A stretch of 64,000 nucleotides of DNA from CAMYMQ01 sp963730305 (GCA_963730305.1 CAVSRB010000002.1:517937-581936), one strand, 5' to 3'; numbered from the stretch's first letter, positions 34,768 to 44,030 are shown. Notes: generated by a model from the sequence alone, not told the origin. Program-made: numbers and translations.

Positions 34768-35058
34768 TCAGCTCCCCGGGGTCTGCGTCGCCGCCTTGAT
34801 TGCCCATGTCCAGAACGGGTTGCCGAAAAGCAGGATCATAGCGACGACGAAGCAGTAGATCGCCGTCGACTGGATCATCGCAAGGCTGACGAACAACGTG
34901 CGCGTGATCGTGTTCGACTCATCCGGCTGTTGGGCGATGGCCTGCAGCGCTTGCGCGGCCGTCCGGGCCTCACCGAGTGCCGGACCAATTGAACCGATCG
35001 CGATTGTTAGACCGGCAGTCACGATCGAAACGGCGGCAATGATAGTTATAGCGTTCAT
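34768..35058 (-). CDS. atpE: N-ATPase c subunit with unusual ion-site residues
   Basis: Rotor-ring proteolipid, 96 residues with two hairpin helices and the polar loop AQQPDE. Helix 1 carries GSIGPALGEARTAAQAL with E30; helix 2 carries SLAMIQSTAIYCFVVAMILL with Q63-S64. By alignment to the sodium-binding c subunit of Ilyobacter (Q32, E65, S66), the acid and amide are swapped here. N-ATPase c subunits normally have Glu at both places. The Q63 codon is CAG (34870-34872), one base from GAG. The ring therefore still has one carboxylate, but on helix 1. Confidence 0.93.
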   Translation of the reverse strand: MNAITIIAAVSIVTAGLTIAIGSIGPALGEARTAAQALQAIAQQPDESNTITRTLFVSLAMIQSTAIYCFVVAMILLFGNPFWTWAIKAATQTPGS

Positions 35059-35811
35059 TCAGCGAGACCTTTCCGTGGAGGTGTCTTGGGCCCCGTTTCC
35101 GCTTGTAGGGGGTCGGTTTTCACTGGCGCCGGGTTCCTGCCCGCTTGCGGAGACGATGTAGACCATTGCGAGAACCGCAAAAATGTAGGCCTGGATCACG
35201 CCCGTCAGCAGGCCAAGCAACTGCAACAGCACCGGGAAAAAAAAGGGCACAATCGAGAGCAGAATGGCGGCCACGACAGTGCCGCTCATCATGTTGCCGT
35301 AGAGGCGCACAGCGAGCGCGATGGTGCGTGAAATCTCACCGATCACGTTGAAGGGTGCCATCAATGGCGTCGGTCGGATATAGCGGCGCAGATAGGCGAG
35401 CACACCGATATCGGCGATCCCAAATACTGGAACCGCGACTAGGACGCAGAGAGCGAGCGCAACGGTGGTCGAGAGAGAGCCCGTCGGCGACATGAAGCCG
35501 GGGACGACGCCCAGTATGTTCGAGGAGAGCGTGAACAGGAATAGCGTTCCGATGAACGGCAGATAGCGAGTGGGGTCGCCGCCGCCGATGGCACGAATCT
35601 GGTTGCGGATCATCTCGACGAACAGTTCCACCGCCAGCCGCCAGCGGGAGGTGGGCGTGGCCGGGCCGATCCCCAGCGTCGCGATCCGACCGCCGATTAC
35701 CAGGACCGCCATGACGATCCAGGTGTTAACGATCGTTGCGGAGACTGGGAGATCGCCAAGCGGGCCGCCTGGCAGCACGAACAGTACTTCCGAGTCTGGC
35801 GTAATATTCAT
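35059..35811 (-). CDS. atpB: N-ATPase a subunit
   Basis: Membrane stator subunit that forms the ion half-channels against the c ring; 250 residues with five to six helices. The essential arginine is in ALAVRLYGNMMSGTVVAAIL, and the C-terminal helix shows LQLLGLLTGVIQAYIFAVLA. FTLSSNILGVVPGF is also typical. A hydrophilic tail (SENRPPTSGNGAQD) extends past the last helix. The start after the preceding gene's stop is at MNITPDSEV. Confidence 0.94.
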   Translation of the reverse strand: MNITPDSEVLFVLPGGPLGDLPVSATIVNTWIVMAVLVIGGRIATLGIGPATPTSRWRLAVELFVEMIRNQIRAIGGGDPTRYLPFIGTLFLFTLSSNILGVVPGFMSPTGSLSTTVALALCVLVAVPVFGIADIGVLAYLRRYIRPTPLMAPFNVIGEISRTIALAVRLYGNMMSGTVVAAILLSIVPFFFPVLLQLLGLLTGVIQAYIFAVLAMVYIVSASGQEPGASENRPPTSGNGAQDTSTERSR

Positions 35812-35815
35812 GAGG

Positions 35816-36106
35816 TCACCTATTTTCTCGCCGCATGCGCCATAGTCCGAGCGTACGCGACAGCACAAATCCGCCGAGCGCGGCGATCAGGGCGAGACCC
35901 GGCTGCGTTGCTACCCACGCGACGGCCGCGAAGCCCGCCAGCACGACTGCCAAACGCAGTGCTGCCCCGGCGAGTAGCGCACCCGCACTACCGGTCCGCG
36001 AACCGAGCCGCAGCGAGGCGCGCCAGAGCCACAACAGATGCAGCGCGCCGAGAGCCAGCCCAGCGAAAAGCCCCAGCATTAGATTGCCAGCCATCCCCGC
36101 GCTCAT
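35816..36106 (-). CDS. atpR: N-ATPase subunit AtpR
   Basis: 96-residue membrane protein with three hydrophobic helices: LMLGLFAGLALGALHLLWLW, ALLAGAALRLAVVLAGFAAV and ATQPGLALIAALGGFVLSRT. Position between atpQ and atpB and the helix pattern identify it as AtpR, a protein found only in N-ATPase operons and thought to help assemble the c ring. Its ATG overlaps the atpQ stop. Confidence 0.85.
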   Translation of the reverse strand: MSAGMAGNLMLGLFAGLALGALHLLWLWRASLRLGSRTGSAGALLAGAALRLAVVLAGFAAVAWVATQPGLALIAALGGFVLSRTLGLWRMRRENR

Positions 36107-36411
36107 CACTCGCCTCTCTCGCCATCGCCGGTGCCCCCGGCACGCCGTACCCACCACCAGGCGTTCAGGCAGCCAAGTGCCACGCCGGCCAGGAGTCCCG
36201 TCATCGTCCAGGAGGGGCCGTTGGGGTACCGCGTATCCAGCCAGTGCCCCAGCGCTACACCTGCGAGTGTGGGAACGGCCACCGCCCACCCCACTAGTCC
36301 GAACATGCCGAAGCCGAACCAGACCGTATGCCGTCCCTCGAGGCGCGCCCGCACGCGCCGTTCGGCCTTGCGACCGACCGTCTCTTCCAGGTCCTCGTCT
36401 GGACCGTTCAT
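36106..36411 (-). CDS. atpQ: N-ATPase subunit AtpQ (AtpI-like)
   Basis: 101 residues. A charged N-terminal segment (MNGPDEDLEETVGRKAERRV) is followed by two membrane helices: GFGMFGLVGWAVAVPTLAGV and TMTGLLAGVALGCLNAWWWV. The GVALGHWLDTRYPNGPSWT block is characteristic of AtpQ/AtpI-type assembly or Mg-transport-like proteins. Both ends overlap the neighbouring genes by a few bases. Confidence 0.87.
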   Translation of the reverse strand: MNGPDEDLEETVGRKAERRVRARLEGRHTVWFGFGMFGLVGWAVAVPTLAGVALGHWLDTRYPNGPSWTMTGLLAGVALGCLNAWWWVRRAGGTGDGERGE

Positions 36412-36812
36412 CGCTCAATTTCCAGCACGTGGCGGATTGCTCCGGCCTCAAGCCTGGCGAGCGCGGTGCGCGCAGAGCGCTCGTGTTCGTCGAGGCTAAT
36501 GAACCGACGCGCCACTTGCGCCCGCAGTGAAGCGAGATCACCGCTCTCAAAGGCATCAAAGACCGAAACGCGCACCTCCGCGCCACGCTTGACCAACACG
36601 CCCTCGTCGATGCCCAGAATGCGCTCTTCTCCTGCTGCAGTGACATATACGAACAGCCCCGGTGTCAGCGCCGCGGCAACGTCGATGTGACGGGGCAGAA
36701 CAGCGAAGAACCCCTCGGGCCCCTCGGCGACCACCTTGACGGCCGCTTCGTCCACCAACAGCGCGGTCGGCGTGAAGACCTCCAGCCGCATGTGCGCCGA
36801 GGGCGTGCTCAT
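36408..36812 (-). CDS. atpC: N-ATPase epsilon subunit
   Basis: 134 residues: MRLEVFTPTALLVDEAAVKV, VAEGPEGFFAVLPRHIDVAA and LTPGLFVYVTAAGEERILGI form the beta-sandwich domain of epsilon, and the C-terminal part is a helical hairpin (ASLRAQVARRFISLDEHERS). The start overlaps the atpD stop by four bases. Confidence 0.92.
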   Translation of the reverse strand: MSTPSAHMRLEVFTPTALLVDEAAVKVVAEGPEGFFAVLPRHIDVAAALTPGLFVYVTAAGEERILGIDEGVLVKRGAEVRVSVFDAFESGDLASLRAQVARRFISLDEHERSARTALARLEAGAIRHVLEIER

Positions 36813-38236
36813 TCCTTGGCTCTCTCGGCTTCGTCGATCGCACCGATCATGTAAAGATGCCGCTCCGGCCGATCGTTGAACGCGCCGGACAGGATCAACG
36901 CACAGCCCTTGATCGTCTCCTCCAGGCTGACCCGCCGGCCCGGCGCGTCGGTGAACTGCTGGGTGGCGCGGAACGGCTGGGTCAGGAACCGCTCAAGCCG
37001 GCGCGCGACCGCGACAGTTCGGCGATCCTCGACCGAAAGCTGCTCGAGCCCTAGCATGGCAATCACGTCCTTGAGGCTCTCGTATTCCGCCAGCGTGCGG
37101 CGCACGTCGCGGGCTACACGCTCGTGTCGGGCGGAAGCAACGCCGGGGGTCAGCATCTTTGACGCGGATTCCAGTGGATCGAGGGCCGGGTAGAGCCCCT
37201 GCGCAGCCCGCTTGCGCGACAGCACGATCGAAGCCGAAAGGTGACCAAAAACATGAGTTGCGGCGGGGTCGGTGAAGTCGTCGGCCGGCACGTAGACCGC
37301 CTAAATCGAGGTCATGGCGCCCGAGGGAGTGGAGCAGATCCGCTCCTCCAGTTCCGCGATCTCGGTGGCGAGCGAAGGTTGATAGCCGACCCTCGATGGG
37401 ATTTGACCTAGGAGACCCGAGACCTCTGCCCCCGCCTGGACGAAGCGATAGATGTTGTCGATCAACACCAGTACGTCAGTGTTGAGCTCGTCTCGAAAAT
37501 GCTCGGCAATCGTCATGGCGGCGTGACCGACGCGAAAGCGTACCGCGGGGCGTTCGTTCATCTGGCCGAACACCATGACGGTGTTAGCCAGCACCCCGGC
37601 CTCATCCATTTCACGGTGGAATTCTTCCGCCTCGCGCGAGCGTTCGCCAATGCCGCAGAACAGGCTCACCCCCTGATAGACGTCTGACATGTTGTAGATC
37701 ATCTCGGCGATCAGAACGGTCTTGCCGACGCCCGCGCCGCCGAAGAATCCTGCCTTGCCACCCCGCTCGATGGGACAGAGGAGATCGATTGCTTTGATGC
37801 CGGTCTCGAAGATCTCGGACCGCGTCCGTCTTTCGCTTAGGCGTGGCGGGTCGTGCTGGATAGAGCGCCGCGGCGCGTCCGTCAGTGGTGGGCCGCCATC
37901 GACTGGTTCGCCGAACAGGTTCAGCATTCGGCCGAGCGTCGCCCGCCCGACAGGCATCTGGATGCCTCCCCCGGTCGCGCGCAGTTGGGCGCCGAGAGCC
38001 ACCGGTTGCCCGGTGGACAGCACAAGCCCTCTGGCCAACCCCCCGCCGGGCAATGTCGCTATCTCGATCCGCAAATCGGGGTCGTCGAGACCGACAAAAA
38101 GGTCCCGCGCCTTGGGCGATTGCCCTTCGACGCGCAGTTCGACCATCTGGCCTGAGATGCGGACGATGAACGCCGAAGGGGCGACAGCCTCACTGGCGAT
38201 CGCCGAGCGTTCCGCGGTGTCTGCCGTGCTCGTCAT
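36809..38236 (-). pseudogene. atpD: N-ATPase beta subunit, interrupted by an in-frame amber codon
   Basis: Catalytic subunit, first gene of the operon; 475 codons. Walker A is FFGGAGVGKTVLIAEMI, and the family blocks LLCPIERGGKAGFFG, GERSREAEEFHREM and PSRVGYQPSLATEIAELEER are normal. At codon 312 (37301-37303) the conserved TSIQAVYVPADDFTDPAATH block has TAG in place of the glutamine CAG. The frame continues intact after it to GAIDEAERAKE. This is a C-to-T substitution, not an indel. Without an amber suppressor the product would end before the catalytic-site C-terminal half. A substitution error in the assembly cannot be excluded. Confidence 0.88.
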
Positions 38237-39410
38237 CACCTTTCCTTCGGTTTCCTGCACCACCCCATTCCGGCGAGAGCGTGACCTGCGCCTCCTGATA
38301 GCGGTCGCCAACTTGGCGAAATACCCATGCGGGCGTCGTCGGACAATTCCGGCTTGAGGCGGAGAAGGACAGTGCGTCGCCTAATCCGAAAATGCTTTCA
38401 CAACGCCCTACCGACCGTTTCGACGACGCGAAGGAGCAAAGGCAACGTCCAGATCGCATTCAGCACTCCATAAGCTAGTGTCCACCCACGGCTCGAACCA
38501 CAAACGCTTCAATCTTCGTCGCTACCTGACCGGCCGCGGCGAATTCAACGAAGGCCTATCCGGTGCGTTGGCCGCATGGCGTCAGCTGGCGGCATAAAAG
38601 CACCTGATCGTCACCATCGGTTTGCCGAAGGTGGTTGTTTTGACAGCGCCCTGTCCAAGGCTTCGCGGGATGCAAGCGCTGCTGCCGGAGGTGTCAACCG
38701 CCCAACGGTCCTATAGGGGACTTCCTGGGCGCCGGCGGATATCGCCTCATTCCGAAATGATCTTGCCGATCTCTTTCCTCATGATTTCGAGAATGTTTGC
38801 CAGCCTTCAGGGTAGGTCGTCACTTTCACGATCCAGGGGGGCAGGACGCAGCATCTCAGGACGTAGACATTGTGAAACCTGTCCCACCCAGCCCCCGAGA
38901 TCCCGAGCCGGCCGACGAACGTCTTCGGTGCGTCGCCACAGGACTTCATGCAATCGCATGGAGCGGAAATGTCCGGATGCTGATCAGCACCGTCGAAGTG
39001 ATCAAGATGAATGTCGGCAAAGACAGGGAGAAGGAGGAGGTTTTGGCAGGGATCTTCATGTTCCTACGAAGGCGCGTTGACGCACAGCCAGCCGGCAACA
39101 AGACGCAGGAACAGAACGACAGGCAAACCTCCAGTCGACATGTTCATGTGGCGATCCTTGAAGGCGGTTTGGATCACCCGACAATGGACGCACTGGACCC
39201 GACGTGTCCTAACCTGGGTTAGCAAACACCGAAGCAAGTGAAATCCCGACGACGTCGCGTTGACCCGCTCGGCGAAGCAGCCGCACTCACGGCCAAATTT
39301 TCACTGGCGCACCGTTACGTCGAACAATTGCGTTCCAACCTTCCGGGCGACGCTCTGTCAGGGCAATAAATGGTGGCCACCAGCAAGACCGTGATTCAGA
39401 GGCGCTCAAG
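38237..39410. other. gap upstream of the N-ATPase operon without a recognised gene
   Basis: No convincing gene. Frames here are short on both strands, and base composition is lower in GC than the backbone. A minus-strand reading at 38946-39147 gives two short hydrophobic stretches (GGLPVVLFLRLVAGWLC and SLPTFILITSTVLISI) separated by a stop. This could be the remains of a membrane protein gene. A 39-codon frame at 38478-38597 is listed separately. Confidence 0.4.
38478..38597 (+). other. short frame, possible 3' remnant of a lost gene
   Basis: GTG start, 39 codons, TAA stop. The peptide contains NHKRFNLRRYLTGRGEFNEG then LSGALAAWRQLAA, with natural codon use and amphipathic helices. It looks like the tail of a real protein. 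I cannot assign a family. Confidence 0.25.
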
Positions 39411-39693
39411 CTGCTAGTTGACGCCATTCAGCCAGGGCAGCCGAGCGGTTGCTCTTGAAGATCTCGCGGTGGGTCAAATCGCGGCAAACTTCTGCAAGAT
39501 CTTGATGTCCCTGAACCGAGCCATCGCACCTGCGTGTCGTCGAAAGGGCTGATGTGAACTCTCAGCCCGGTTATTGAGCGAGCGACGACACTGTTGACGA
39601 CCGAGGTTACCAATTATCGTCATCGCTGCTCGATACGACCGGAGTTTGTCGGTAACGACCACCTTCGACTGGCGATATCGCTTCATCGTGCAC
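39411..39693 (-). pseudogene. IS6-family transposase, C-terminal part of an interrupted copy
   Basis: Reading the minus strand: MKRYRQSKVVVTDKLRSYRA, AMTIIGNLGRQQCRRSLNNR and AESSHQPFRRHAGAMARFRD are the DDE second D and E regions of an IS6 transposase. After FAAI, about 15 residues are missing and the standard end resumes (THREIFKSNRSAALAEWRQL). The N-terminal part of the same gene lies beyond the inserted IS3 element at 41034-41200. Confidence 0.8.
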
Positions 39694-39743
39694 TTGAGCT
39701 GGTCCTAGAAAATCGGACAGGGGCTTAAGGTGTATTCCGCCGC

Positions 39744-40043
39744 ATGACGGAGGAATACGAGATGACGAAACGACGGAAGTTCACGGCTGAGTTCAAGGCG
39801 AAGGTGGCGCTGGAAGCGTTGCGGGGCGACAGGACGATCCAGGAGATCGCGGCGCGCCACAAGGTTCACCCCAATCAGGTCGGCACCTGGAAGCGCCAGG
39901 CGATGGACGGGTTGGGCGAGGTATTCTCGAACGGCGCGGAGAAGGCGCGCCGGGATGTCGAGGCCGAGGTGCACGAGCTGCATGCGAAGATCGGCCAGTT
40001 GACGGTGGAACGGGATTTTTTGGCCAAAGGGCTCAAGCGATGA
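39744..40043 (+). CDS. IS3-family transposase OrfA
   Basis: 99 residues: MTKRRKFTAEFKAKVALEAL, RGDRTIQEIAARHKVHPNQV, then GTWKRQAMDGLGEVFSNGAE and a C-terminal zipper to GLKR. Its stop overlaps the orfB start (ATGA), the usual arrangement. Confidence 0.92.
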   Translation: MTEEYEMTKRRKFTAEFKAKVALEALRGDRTIQEIAARHKVHPNQVGTWKRQAMDGLGEVFSNGAEKARRDVEAEVHELHAKIGQLTVERDFLAKGLKR

Positions 40044-40970
40044 GCCGGGTGGAGCGGAGGGCGATGGTGCGCCCCGACGTTCCCGGGCTGAGCTTGAGCC
40101 GTCAATGCGAGATCCTGTCGATCGGCCGGTCGTCGCTCTATTACAAGCCGCGGGGCGAAAGCCCGGAGACCCTCGCGCTGATGCGGCGGATCGACGAGCT
40201 GTTCTTGAAGCATCCGTTCTACGGCAGCCGTCAGATGGTTCGCGCCGCTGCGCCGCGAGGGTATCTTCGTCGGCCGGCACCGGGTGCGGTGACTGATGCG
40301 TCTGATGGGATTGGAAGCGATCTACCAGGCGCCGAAGACGAGCCGGCCCCATCCCGAACACCGGGTCTATCCGTACCGGCTCAATGGGCTGACCATCGAG
40401 CGCCCGGACCACGTCTGGTGCGCCGACGTCACCTATATCCCCGTCCGGCGCGGCTTCCTCTATCTCGTGGCGGTCATGGATTGGGCGACGCGCCACGTCC
40501 TTGCCTGGCGGCTGTCGAATACCATGGATGCCGCGTTCTGCGTCGAAGCTCTGGAGGACGCCCTGACCCGTTACGGCCGACCGGAGATCTTCAACACCGA
40601 CCAGGGTTCCCAGTTCACCAGCTTCGCGTTCACCGGCGTTCTCAAGGACGCCGAGGTCGTGGTCTCCATGGACGGCCGCGGCCGCTGCATGGACAACATC
40701 TTCATCGAACGGCTATGGCTCTCGCTCAAGTACGAAGCAGTCCACCTGCACGAGCTCACCGACGGCTTCCACGCCGAGCGGGTCATCGCCGAGTGGATCG
40801 GCTTCTACAACACCGAGCGTCCCCACTCCGCCCTCGGTGGCCGGACGCCGGCCGAGGCCTATGGCCTCGGACAGCCCGTGGATATGATGGACAAGGCTCA
40901 CGCCTTGCCCACATCCCCACAGGCTCCACAACAACAGGAAGGCTTCGTAAACAGGGTTCTGGCAGCCTGA
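40040..40970 (+). pseudogene. IS3-family transposase OrfB, frameshift and nonsense codon
   Basis: First part: LSLSRQCEILSIGRSSLYYK, ELFLKHPFYGSRQMVR. Near 40250 the frame changes; the new frame gives LRREGIFVGRHRVR, then TGA (40290-40292) where the family has Arg (CGA), then LMRLMGLEAIYQAPKTSRPH. The DDE core is intact after that: D in VWCADVTYIPV, D in NTDQGSQFTS and E in NIFIERLWLSLKYE. With a frameshift plus a C-to-T nonsense change it is probably inactive. Confidence 0.85.
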
Positions 40971-41033
40971 TCACTGAACGGAATACACTTTAACTCGGCT
41001 ACCAGACTGTCCGAATAGGTGGGACCACCTCAA

Positions 41034-41200
41034 CTTGAGAAATGCAAGGGCGACCCTGCGACCCCGGCGCTTGGTGGCGAAGACTTCCAAAACCTCACCT
41101 TCGTGATCGACGGCACTTCACAGGTAGTGGGTGTGGCCATTGATGCGCCCGAAAACCTCGTCCAGGTGTCAGCGGGATAATGAAAAGGACCGGTTGCGCG
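41034..41200 (-). pseudogene. IS6-family transposase, N-terminal part of the interrupted copy
   Basis: On the minus strand: ALMYVRYPLALRKAMYSRN, HLDEVFGRINGHTHYL, a stop, then SAVDHEGEVLEVFATKRRG and RRVALAFLK up to the IS3 end. The order matches IS6 transposases (first catalytic D in HLDEVF). Residues before it are fragmentary. The downstream half lies at 39411-39693. Confidence 0.7.
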
Positions 41201-41472
41201 AATACATCGCCTTCCGAAGGGCCAGCGGGTAGCGGACGTACATCAGCGCTTTGAGGCGGATTACAGCGGCGAACTACCGAAGTATCAGAAGGGATCGCGC
41301 ATTCCTAAAGGCTGGGCCGCGTCTCACAAATTTGAACCAACTAAGATGCCCCAGAAAATGGCCAGTTAGAAACCAATTGTAGACCTACTCAAGCTGACTT
41401 CGACAAGAAGATAATGTGACAAATCCGATGTCCACCCCCGGCAATGTAGGGCTCACGAAGGAGTTCCAACGG

Positions 41473-42720
41473 TCAGCTTAGATCGAATTCATTTGCCAAG
41501 TCTCTGAGAATAATTTTATCTTCGTCCAGCCTCAGTGCGGCATCTGAACGTTTAAGCGCTAATGCCGAATGACGCCTTGCATTCTCCCTGAACGGTTTGC
41601 TGTTACGCTTGGCCAAGCTCATCAATGCTTTCTGAAGACGAATTCCCACCTCAAGTGTTCCCGCACCGTCGCGGGCGATTGCTGTGAACGCGTCGTCGAA
41701 TAGGTCCGAAACAGCTATGGCGGGGACAAAGACATTTGGAAAGTGGACTTCCTTCTCCTCCTCGATGTCGTCTGTCCAAATTGTCATAGCCTTTACGATG
41801 CGTCCGATAACATCGATGGCGGTACCCGGATCGTTGATGCCCGGCGAGAGCGCTCGTGATGCAATTTCCGATAGCGCAATCAGGCCGAAACGCGGATCTT
41901 GGTCGAAGGAGCGCTCCGATCCGATGACAAATGCCTGCAGAAGGTCTTCGCGCTGCTTATCGGTAGGGCGCCATGTTATCCAAGCCATCGGCAGGCAGCT
42001 GTCGGCAAACGATCCAGGGAGACGCGTCACATAAATGACGCCGCCTGCCCGGACCGCAACCGCGTCAAGTGTCGCGACATCAAGATGCTGAACGTAGCCG
42101 ATTTCCTTGCTCACCAAGGGCACGGCATCGTCGGGCAGCCCCTGCAGCGGTCTGCCGCCCAAGCAAGGAGACTTGCAGCGGGACCGCGTGGCTATCGAGG
42201 TTGCTCGTTCAACTTTTTCCAGAACTGCACCGAGACGACCCAAATTGGAAAGATAGTCAATCCACCTGAAAAACGTAAGTATTATAATTGAAATTACAAC
42301 TATAGTTACGATAAAGAGTACAATTCTGCCACCCGGACCGTAATAATGAGTGCTGAGTGCTATAATTCCAATCAGGCTGAATATGAACGCACCAATGAAC
42401 GTTGCAAGCGCATTTTGGGAGGTCGGGTCTTGGATCAGAAGCTTTGAGGCCCGTGGCGTGGCGATGCCTGCGGCAGCGGAGAATGCCGCTACCATGGTGC
42501 CCAGCGAGAATGTCGCTACTGCCAACATGCTCGACGCCAATATCTTTAAAATGTCGCCAACGGCTTCGGTCCCGATCACGCTCTCCATTTGCGCCGGGAA
42601 GAAGCGTGACGTGAAAGCTGCAAAGAGTGCGGTCGCAATTGCGGCAACGCCGTATATTGCAGCTCTGAACCACAATCGTCGTGTGAACTGCGCGATAATC
42701 CATTGCACTCGGCTATTCAT
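41473..42720 (-). CDS. DUF2254 domain-containing membrane protein
   Basis: About 415 residues from MNSRVQWIIAQFTRRLW. The N-terminal half has four helices (FRAAIYGVAAIATALFAAFT, ILASSMLAVATFSLGTMVAA, LATFIGAFIFSLIGIIAL, IVLFIVTIVVISIIILTFF). The soluble half carries the DUF2254 signature DPRFGLIALSEIASRALSPG then INDPGTAI. Function unknown; the family is a predicted inner-membrane protein. GC content is clearly lower than the backbone, suggesting transfer. No partner gene adjoins it. Confidence 0.88.
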   Translation of the reverse strand: MNSRVQWIIAQFTRRLWFRAAIYGVAAIATALFAAFTSRFFPAQMESVIGTEAVGDILKILASSMLAVATFSLGTMVAAFSAAAGIATPRASKLLIQDPTSQNALATFIGAFIFSLIGIIALSTHYYGPGGRIVLFIVTIVVISIIILTFFRWIDYLSNLGRLGAVLEKVERATSIATRSRCKSPCLGGRPLQGLPDDAVPLVSKEIGYVQHLDVATLDAVAVRAGGVIYVTRLPGSFADSCLPMAWITWRPTDKQREDLLQAFVIGSERSFDQDPRFGLIALSEIASRALSPGINDPGTAIDVIGRIVKAMTIWTDDIEEEKEVHFPNVFVPAIAVSDLFDDAFTAIARDGAGTLEVGIRLQKALMSLAKRNSKPFRENARRHSALALKRSDAALRLDEDKIILRDLANEFDLS

Positions 42721-43035
42721 TCGGTACTCCTCAGTATCTTCCAACGCTGTTGCTAATGGGCGGGAGTGGGGCGTTGTGACGGTAACTTAGATTGGTGACG
42801 GGATATCCTCGTCGAGCAGAATTTCAAGCATGCGCCGTCGCCGCCGAGCCTAGGTCGAACTGTGGAACGGCTCCCAATCGAGACCCCGGTCCGTACGCAT
42901 GCAAGCTGTTGGACATATTGAGAAATCCCTTCCGTCGAGGGGTCACGGTCGGCGCCGATCGCGACTCCTTGAAAGGCCGGGATTTTACCCATAAATCAAT
43001 ATGTTGTGTATATTCTGGCCGGGGTCACGCTTCGA
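42721..43035. other. gap between the DUF2254 gene and the mrcA fragment
   Basis: No gene seen. The sequence changes from moderate GC to high GC at about 43020-43035, where PBP1a similarity begins abruptly, so a recombination junction lies here. Confidence 0.4.
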
Positions 43036-44030
43036 AGCCGATCCACAACACCTACACGCCGCGCAACTACGGCGGCAAGTTCTACGGCCCGACGACGATG
43101 CGCCGCGGGCTCGAGCTGTCGCGCAACGTCATGGCGGTGCGCCTGTCGCTGCGCGTCGGGCTGGAGAAGGTCGCGGCGCTGGCCGAGCGGCTGGGGGTGT
43201 TCCGCGGCGTCCGCCCGGTGATGTCGATGGCGCTTGGCGCCTACGAGACCACCCCGCTCAAGATGGCGGCGGCCTACGGCATCATCGCCAACGGCGGCAA
43301 GCGGGTGAAGCCGACCCTGATCGACCGCATCCAGGACCGCACCGGCCACACCGTGTTCCGCTCGGCGCACCGCCTGTGCGAGGCCTGCGCCGCCCCGCAC
43401 TGGGACGACCAGACCATGCCGAAGCTGCGCGACGAGCGCGAGCGGCTGGTCAGCCGGCAGAGCGCCTACCAGCTCACCCAGATGCTGCGCGGCGTGGTCC
43501 AGCGCGGCACCGGCATCGTGGTCTCGGCGCTGAACCGGCCGATCGCCGGCAAGACCGGCACCACCAACGACTGGGTCGACGCCTGGTTCGTCGGCTATTC
43601 GCCCGACCTGGTGGTGGCGGTCTGGGTCGGCTACGACCACCGCTTCTCGCTCAGCCGGATCGAGCAGGGCGGCCGCACCGCCGCGCCGATATTCAAGACC
43701 TTCATGCAGCTCGCGCTCGCCGGCAAGCCGGTCCAGCATTTCCCCCGCCCGCCGGGGCTGGTCGCGATGCAGGTCGGCCTGTACAGCGGTCTGCCGAGCA
43801 AGTTCGGCCGGACGATCACCGAGTATTTCAAGCCGGGCCACGAGCCGACCGCGACGGCCGCCTACACGCCGGACAAGAACGGCTACTTCGCCTTCAAGGT
43901 CGATCCCAACAAGAAAGACAACAAGGTCCGCGAGCCCAACCTCGTGCGCGGTACCCGCGACCGCAACGATGCGCGCGTCCGGCCGTGGGCCAAGCGCTAC
44001 GAGAGCGATGTCAATATGTATGGGCGCTAA
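43036..44030 (+). pseudogene. mrcA: penicillin-binding protein 1A, 3' fragment
   Basis: C-terminal part of the bifunctional peptidoglycan synthase. Similarity starts at NTYTPRNYGGKFYGPTTMRR, includes the SxN motif in LELSRNVMAVRLSLRVGLEK, the KTG motif in IAGKTGTTNDWVDAWFVGYS and VVAVWVGYDHRFSLSRI, and ends VNMYGR. The whole glycosyltransferase domain and the catalytic SxxK serine are missing, so this piece cannot be active. An in-frame extension to 42792 is unrelated in sequence. It is chromosomal-like in GC, so the fragment marks a rearrangement or a misjoin; prfB, its usual neighbour, is absent. Confidence 0.85.

Larger units (their letters stand above)
39694..41033 (+). mobile_element. 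IS3-family insertion sequence nested in an IS6 remnant
   Basis: About 1340 bp. Left end TTGAGCTGGTCC and right end (reverse-complemented) TTGAGGTGGTCC, both followed by ATTCGGACAG/AATCGGACAG and later GTGTATTCCG, form imperfect terminal repeats. IS6 transposase sequence stops at one side (LKCTMKRY) and its upstream part (RVALAFLK) is found at the other, so this element jumped into an IS6 copy. Confidence 0.82.

Noticed and set aside
42792..43035. N-terminal extension of the mrcA fragment
   Set aside because: In frame by chance; no similarity to PBP1a, and base composition differs from the fragment.
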